The position numbers and the translations under genes were made by a program. DNA of 64,000 nucleotides from positions 31,228,870 through 31,292,869 of the forward strand of contig CM070568.1 of assembly GCA_036346405.1 (NCBI GenBank), read 5' to 3'. This DNA comes from Phyllostachys edulis. Lineage: Eukaryota > Streptophyta > Magnoliopsida > Poales > Poaceae. Under the pieces are notes generated by a model, which saw only the letters and a list, made by a program, of their open reading frames with translations, was not told the origin of the DNA and made no database searches. This document shows, piece after piece, positions 58,817 to 64,000 of this stretch (positions are counted from its first letter, which is position 1; each line of letters begins with the position of its first letter).

Positions 58817-58848
58817 AAGGCAAGTTATACCTTTGATCATATTGAACC
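58817..58848 (+). other. conserved leader block CNE1 in A3
   Basis: CAAGGCAAGTTATACC then TTTGATCATATTGAACCC, preceded by an acidic open piece (GAPQEQDQYLDLF). Confidence 0.85.
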
Positions 58849-59639
58849 CAGTTTTCAAAAGTTATATTGATTCAAATTATTGCATCTACTTTAAGTATTT
58901 ATTTAAATGCTTTTGGGTGTAGTTATTAATCCCATTTGTTATATCCACCTTGCTTAATTGTATATGTCATAATCTTTTGTCACCCTAGATTGGTTCATTA
59001 CTAGTTGGTAATATCGTAACACCAACATGGGTTGGTTAGATATGATTAGTCTGCTTAGCCATGCCACGAGTCATCATCTCATGTGAGTCGCAATTATAAA
59101 CTTGACTAAGTGATTATAGAACTATGTGATAAAACTGTGTGTACTATGTGCTATTACTCATTGATGGCATATGTTGCACTTAACCAACAGGGTGGGAAAG
59201 GATTTAGACGGAGGCAAGTGGTACTGTGTGATACTTTTGGTGGATCTATGTGCATGGGCTTAAAAATCTATGTGCATAGGGATTTGTAGTATAACTTGGA
59301 AGTCTTGCCTTGGTCAATTAAGGACTTAACTTTGTGCGCCATTGAACTGAGCCTTACTGTATGACCACATGCCTGGTATGGGATGGGCCTAACTTAGTAA
59401 GTTATGGAGTCTTGACATTGCTACTCAGGTTGTAGGTTAGACTGTGTTGATTGGGTGGAGGTGTGCTACCAAGTAGACGCATCGCAGGACGGTTCGCCAC
59501 TTCCCTGTCCAACGATGTGTGTTGTATCATCCTCTATGTTAGGGTTGGTATGACGACAAAGCACACTGGGAGTAACAATGCTAAGATGAAGTTTCCGAAA
59601 CGTTTTGTTATGATTAGTGCTTGCAACACTAGTTGTATC

Positions 59640-59714
59640 TTGTGGGTAAAGTATACAAACTCTCCAGAGTGTTAAATCAATCTATTCGAATAGCCGAATC
59701 CTCGGTCATGGACT
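59640..59714 (+). other. conserved leader block CNE2 in A3
   Basis: CTTGTGGGTAAAGTATACAA, CTCTCCAGAGTG, then CTATTCGAATAGCCG and CTCGGTCATGGAC. Confidence 0.85.
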
Positions 59715-59989
59715 TGCTTGGGAATTTCACACGAGGGGTAGATTTTCATAAAAACCTTGGGAAGGGAGCTATGTGATTTAAGTCATATGGCTATGTGAAT
59801 AATCTGTTTAGGCTTTGTGTCTTTGTGAAAACAAACTGTTAAATTACTATTGTTTAATTGTTTTACTTGTGCTTCCGATCTATTATTTGTATTTAAATCG
59901 CAAATGTCGCATTTCTGCAAAAGAACCACAAAAGCCATTCCTTTGGAATAAGGCATCATATATACTTGCATTTCTGTGGTATGACTTGC

Positions 59990-60007
59990 GAGTACGGTTG
60001 TGTACTC
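59990..60007 (+). other. conserved GAGTAC hairpin in A3
   Basis: GAGTACGGTTGTGTACTC forms a 6-bp stem with a 6-base loop. Equivalents lie in A1, A4, A5, B2, B1 3', C, D and F, each about 350-400 bases from the LTR end. Confidence 0.75.
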
Positions 60008-60374
60008 ATGCTTGTTGGAAAACATGCAACAGAAAGTGAGGAGTCATCGCTAGCTTTCAAGGAGGAGTTCGTTGAAGGCGCTTGATCGTAGGGTCTTGAT
60101 CCCAGTCGGTTGCCTGTGGTGAATTGATGGGATCTGCTGCTAGTTCTGTTTCATTGCTATTTAAATTCTCTGTTAGCCCTGCATGGCTTATTAGTGTAAA
60201 CTCGACCATAAGGTCAAAACCCTTATTTAATAATCAAATTACTCGTTTATACTATTAATCGCCTTGTGTGGATTGATATTCATCTATGTTGAAACTGTGT
60301 GCACTAGCGTGATCCTGGACTAGTGCATTATACACAGAGGGTCCAGAATTGCATTTTTGGGTCCTGACATTAAT

Positions 60375-60389
60375 CCAATTCTTTCACAT
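60375..60389 (-). mobile_element. LTR A2, third piece (end not reached)
   Basis: CCAATTCTTTCACAT continues the A-family sequence for about 15 bases (compare 21215-21240), then the match stops where the F-type LTR begins. The remaining A2 sequence is not in the window. Confidence 0.5.
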
Positions 60390-61133
60390 TGCTTTTATCG
60401 GACCTTGGGCTTTGAATACCCGAAGCCCTCGTGTGTGTACCGTACTAGTCCCATGATCAGTGGCTAGTATACACATCCACAACATTGATAATCACATCTA
60501 TACATTTACACAAACAAAATGAAACAAGCATGGTACATAACTTAGTCGGTTATAGAGTTTACATCACAAGGGCTGATCGGCCAAATAAAACTTGAGTATC
60601 AACAGAGTGCATTGTTACACATAGTAAATAAATCAAAGTGGTCCAGCAGTATGCCTATCCAAGCCCTCAGGCAACCGACAAGTGACAAGTCCTAGAAAGG
60701 CCCGTCGTCATCCGGAACTGGTTCATCCTCATACTCTGAACAATAATTTAAGCAAGATTGAGTTCATTGCATACTCAACAAGACTTGTAGTGTATCGCAA
60801 CATATTATAAATGCAAGGCTTATCAAAGAATATGGCTCTACACTACAAGTTGTTTTCAGCATTAAGCAAATTTTATTTGCAATATCAATACGTAGTATTT
60901 TGTAACAGAAATTTAAAGAGTGATTAAATAGATAAAGGACAACAAGTAAGTAATTGAATAAATAACAACTCATAACCCTCCTTGGCTATGAGCAATGTCT
61001 TATTTTAGCCATAGACATGTCACTCAACTCAAATATCAACAACAAAACCATTCCCTCATTTTCCCACAAAACTGTTTTTTTTTCCAAAACGAAGACTATA
61101 CTGAGCAATACTACACTTAGCACGCTCATCACT

Positions 61134-61192
61134 GCGAGCATGGCTATTTAAATAGATTTACACTCTACAGAGGGGTGCAACTTTACCCACAG
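61134..61192 (-). other. conserved leader block CNE2 in F
   Basis: On the plus strand: GGCTATTTAAATAGATTTAC, ACTCTACAGAGG, then ACTTTACCCACA. The palindrome is CTATTTAAATAG, changed from CTATTCGAATAG but still perfectly symmetric. Confidence 0.75.
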
Positions 61193-62469
61193 CACAAGAC
61201 TTCTCTAGTTTGTTCAGCATCCGTCGATACCATCGCTCACTAACCTTTGGTAAGCAGTCTAGAGCACACGTCGAAGCCTTTACTTCACCTAGTCCTAACC
61301 TTGCACTAGCCCGGTGAATGAACACCCTCACATCAGCTGGGTACACCCTTGTCTCAGTGAGGCATTTACCATTGTGTAGGCAAGCTTTGTGCCCAACACC
61401 GTGGTGAAGGAAGCCCCTTCGAACATGTCTACACCGGTCATGCTCGCACTACTACGGCCTACCAACGTGCAAGGCTAGCTTTCGATGACTTAATTAGCTA
61501 AGGCTATCACATACCAGCACCTGTGGTTGTACTCTTATGCTTGGTCGGATATACTGATGTTCGGTCCTTAATTGACGTGGGCGAGGATCTCCCCCTATCT
61601 ACTTGTGAAATACACCTCTCACACTTCTCAAAATATAATATGACTCGCTCGCGTCACAAGCTAAGTTTTTGCATTTATGTTTTTATATAAAATAACAGAG
61701 GTAAACCCCTCTGGACCATCATTTTAAAATCTCTCAAACTCATATTCAATATATCATCCATTTTTCCAAGTTTAGTAAAGACTAAGCTAGGCTAAGCATT
61801 TATGCGATATCCGCATTCGAAAAACCCAAGTTGACATCATTCATTATCTAAACCATACCCTAATGGCTACAACAATAAGGATATCAATATTTTAAGGAGG
61901 ATCATGCATCGAATAGGACTATAGCTACTGTTATACCCAAATATAGTAATTTTAATCAAGGAAAAAGTCCGGTTTACTCCCCTGAACTATTGGAAAAGTC
62001 TGGTTTACCCCCTGAACTACAAAACCGGTTATTTAACCCCCTGAATTTGTCAAATCCGGTCAAATAACCCCCTGTAGCGGTTTGGAGCGGCGGTTTTGCT
62101 GACGTGGCACATATTTTGCCATGTGGACGTCTACATCACCCTATCTCTTGTTCTCTCTCTCCCGGTCGGCTTGTATGTGTTTCTTCTCCATCTCTCCCTC
62201 TCTCTCTCCTCCATTAACTCCTCTTGAGCTTTGCCTGGCTCCTCCTTCCACCGTGGCCCGCCCTCCTAGTTCCGCCCTGCGCGCTGGCTGGCCGCCACCG
62301 CCGTCCCTTGGCCATAGCCATCCCTCTTGGCTGCGCCCTCGGCTCCTCCTCGCGTCTGAGAAGAACTGCTGGCGTTGTATAAGCGTTGAGCGGGCCGCCG
62401 TCGCCTCATGGGCGATGTCGATACATGTCCCCCTCCCTCCGGGGCCTCACGCAGCATCATGTCCGCCCC

Positions 62470-62855
62470 TGTTAGACTTAAACTTGTTGTTTTTATATTC
62501 GTTTTAGTTTTGTTTTGGATCGCATGAAGAAGTCATTTCAGATGTCTGTCTGTTTTTAGCTTCTGTTCGTTTTCGTTTTGGTTTCTGTAGCTGTCTAGTT
62601 GCTATAGGTTATTAGTTTCCGATACGCAAAAGAAACGGATTCTAGAATCTGCATCCTATTTGTAATCTATTTCTATGTCTTTATAAGAAAGGAGAAAAGT
62701 CGTATTGCAGAGTGCGGCGAAAATTGAAACACATCAAGTATTGGTTGCTTTCTGTTCTCAGTTTTCCGCATCAACGTTTTCTGAAGTTCAGAAGAACTTG
62801 TCTTCAGAGAAGTCGTTAGATTGTTTGTTTTTGTTTTTCAAGTTTTGGTTCTAAT
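62470..62855 (+). mobile_element. candidate copia-like solo LTR inside the Mutator element
   Basis: The AT-rich 386-bp segment starts TGTTAGACTTAAAC, has a TATA-like CTTTATAAG near 62680 and ends near GGTTCTAAT. GCCCC precedes and GACCC follows, a possible 5-bp duplication with one mismatch. The 3' end lacks the expected CA, so the boundary is uncertain. Confidence 0.4.
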
Positions 62856-62859
62856 GACC

Positions 62860-63450
62860 CGTACCTCTGCGCTAGGGGCTAAACGCCATCGCCACCGTCG
62901 TGTTCGGGTCACCACCTTCGGCTGACAGCAACGCGAATCCACTTCTTGCATGTGAGCAGTTTATTAATGGGGCTTACCATACCCACCGAAGCGCTAGTAT
63001 TAAGCAAAGCACGCGCGACGTACTTTCGAGGTGCGGTGAGCTCTGTCTTGGCCGGCCAGCCGGGTGGCAGGAGCCGAACTGCGCGCCACAAGAGGCGGGT
63101 GAGGCGATGATTGAGACACCGGCATGAGCACATCTGCTGCTTGGGGAGGCGCTGGCCCTGCGGAGGAGAGCGGGTCTTGCCAGGCAGAAGTCCATGGCCT
63201 CCTCGAGGCTGCGAGAGGAGCGGCGAGCGGTGTAAGCGCGAGGCCGAGCATGTGGAAGGCGAGGTGAAGTCGCTGAGGCCGGAGGAGGTTCCACTGGATG
63301 ACGCGCTTGGTGCAGCAGTTCATGTCAGGAAGCCCTCCATGCGGATGGAGAAGCCGCCGAACCGTTGGTGGCGCACTTGCGCACCGTCGAGGGTGTCGCG
63401 CTTGCCGCGACTGGATCGCCACGCGGCGCCTCTGATTGCACCCATCGTAT
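62860..63450. other. GC-rich segment, possible captured gene fragment
   Basis: The segment is clearly richer in G and C than the rest of the element and open in several minus-strand frames (the longest, 140 codons, ends near 63422). No domain is recognised. It may come from one or more host exons; strand and identity are unknown. Confidence 0.4.
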
Positions 63451-64000
63451 CCGTGTGAAATGAATCATGAATTCATGATGGGTTAGGACGTTAGGTAGAG
63501 CATGCATCTGCATCTGCATCTATTCTTGCTACTCATCGGCGAGGCAGCGGCTGGCTTTACTGCGAGAGAGGCGTGGTCGAAGAGGCCCCATGTCCCGATC
63601 CTTGCCTGTGATGTTGAACACCATCTTAAGCGACCACGGGACGGCGGGCGAGCGAGCGGCGTTAGCGGAACTAGGAGCCGTCGGCGGCGGTGGAAGGGAG
63701 GAGCGATGCAAAGCTCAAGAGGAGTTAATGGAGGAGAGAGAGAAGGAGAGATGGAGAAGAAACACATACAAGCTGACTGGGAGAGAGAGAACAAGAGATA
63801 GGGTGATGTAGACGTCCACATGGCAAAATATGTGCCACGTCAGCAAAACCGCCGCTCCAAACCGCTACGGGGGGTTATTTGACCGGATTTGACAAATTCA
63901 GGGGGTTAAATAACCGGTTTTGTAGTTCGGAGGTAAACCAGACTTTTTTGATAGTTCAGGGGAGTAAACCGGACTTTTTCCTTTAATCAAACATACATGC

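Larger units (their letters stand above)
57310..60369 (+). mobile_element. solo LTR A3, 3.06 kb
   Basis: It starts TGTAACATCCC and ends TTTGGGTCCTGACA, flanked by TTAAT on both sides (57305-57309, 60370-60374), an exact 5-bp duplication. It lies in the opposite orientation to A2, which it interrupts. The TATA box is CTATTTAAG at 57839-57847, followed by a GC-rich leader with long compositional open frames (57700-58410). Then come CNE1 at 58817-58848, CNE2 at 59640-59714, the hairpin at 59990-60007 and GGTTGCCTGTGG near 60108. It is the cleanest A copy in the window. Confidence 0.9.
61960..63981. mobile_element. Mutator-like element with about 330-bp TIRs and captured-looking DNA
   Basis: Both ends start GGAAAAAGTCCGGTTTACTC (the right one as its inverse) and stay inverted copies for roughly 330 bases (61960-62300 and 63640-63981). 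TTTAATCAA stands on both sides (61951-61959, 63982-63990), an exact 9-bp duplication typical of Mutator elements. No transposase is present. Inside are a copia-like LTR candidate (62470-62855) and a GC-rich segment (62860-63450) unlike its AT-rich surroundings, the layout of a Pack-MULE that has picked up host DNA. Open frames in the TIRs are on opposite strands and mirror each other. Confidence 0.85.
60390..64000 (-). mobile_element. F-type LTR (Tekay-like), partial, extending beyond the window
   Basis: The piece runs in the same orientation as C and shares its layout: ACTAGTCCCATGATCAGTGG near 60445 (compare 27330), hairpin GAGTTCATTGCATACTC at 60760-60776, CNE2 at 61134-61192 and GGTAAGCAGTCTAGAG near 61249. 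The exact start is uncertain. A Mutator-like element interrupts it at 61960-63981; the LTR resumes for the last few bases of the window. Confidence 0.6.

Noticed and set aside
62121..62507. 128-codon frame starting MWTSTSPYLLFS, with a mirror copy on the other strand at 63483-63821
   Set aside because: The similarity of the two frames comes from the inverted terminal repeats of the Mutator element, not from a gene family.

Overview
The window looks like intergenic DNA from a grass genome, probably Oryza or a close relative. The evidence is the density of large plant LTR retrotransposons, a Tekay/Del-type chromovirus with a C-terminal chromodomain, a Ty1/copia element, Mutator, hAT, PIF/Harbinger and CACTA ends, and a Stowaway-type terminus. 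The genus is an inference; no search was run. I see no intact host protein gene, rRNA or tRNA gene. Most coding signal comes from broken transposon genes.

Layout. Bases 1-4750 are moderately AT-rich sequence with a few exon-like pieces and two tandem duplications. A broken PPR-like gene fragment lies at 4940-5345. A decayed minus-strand Ty1/copia element fills 7145-12710, with two divergent LTRs, a polypurine tract and an unusual primer-binding site. Bases 12711-17615 hold small elements: a hairpin, a CACTA-like end, a SINE-like stretch, and an 858-bp near-palindromic Mutator-like element at 15875-17133. That palindrome was itself hit by a 393-bp hAT-like MITE flanked by an 8-bp target duplication.

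From 17616 to the end the window is a stack of nested insertions, many dated relative to each other by exact 5-bp target duplications. Four related families of about 3-kb LTRs (called A, B, C, D here, plus a partial F) recur in both orientations. Solo LTR A1 (18409-27064, duplication GCATG) contains a Tourist/Harbinger element (TTA), which contains solo LTR G (GGGTC); A1 also contains solo LTR B2. Solo LTR C (27287-30584, ATAGA) follows, then a minus-strand ORF remnant, LTR D, and rearranged E LTRs split by A5. LTR A2 (42912 onward) was split by the coding chromovirus B1 (43173-56992, ACTTG). B1 in turn carries A4 in its 5' LTR (AAAAG) and solo LTR E inside gag (AGTTG). A3 (57310-60369, TTAAT) inserted further along A2. 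A Mutator element with long inverted repeats (61960-63981, 9-bp duplication) closes the window.

The most interesting signal is not a protein. The A, B, C, D and F LTRs differ greatly in sequence, yet share the same short noncoding blocks in the same order and nearly the same spacing, all downstream of the LTR TATA box and so in the RNA leader. They are a splice-donor-like AAGGCAAGT block, a GGGTAAAG block holding the palindrome CTATTCGAATAG, a GAGTAC hairpin and a TTGCCTGTGG motif. The LTRs are also filled with arrays of short palindromes built on GGTC/GACC or GTAGTC/GACTAC. The B LTRs appear to contain a GT-AG intron in the leader. The copia element appears to use the 5' half of an isoleucine tRNA as its primer.
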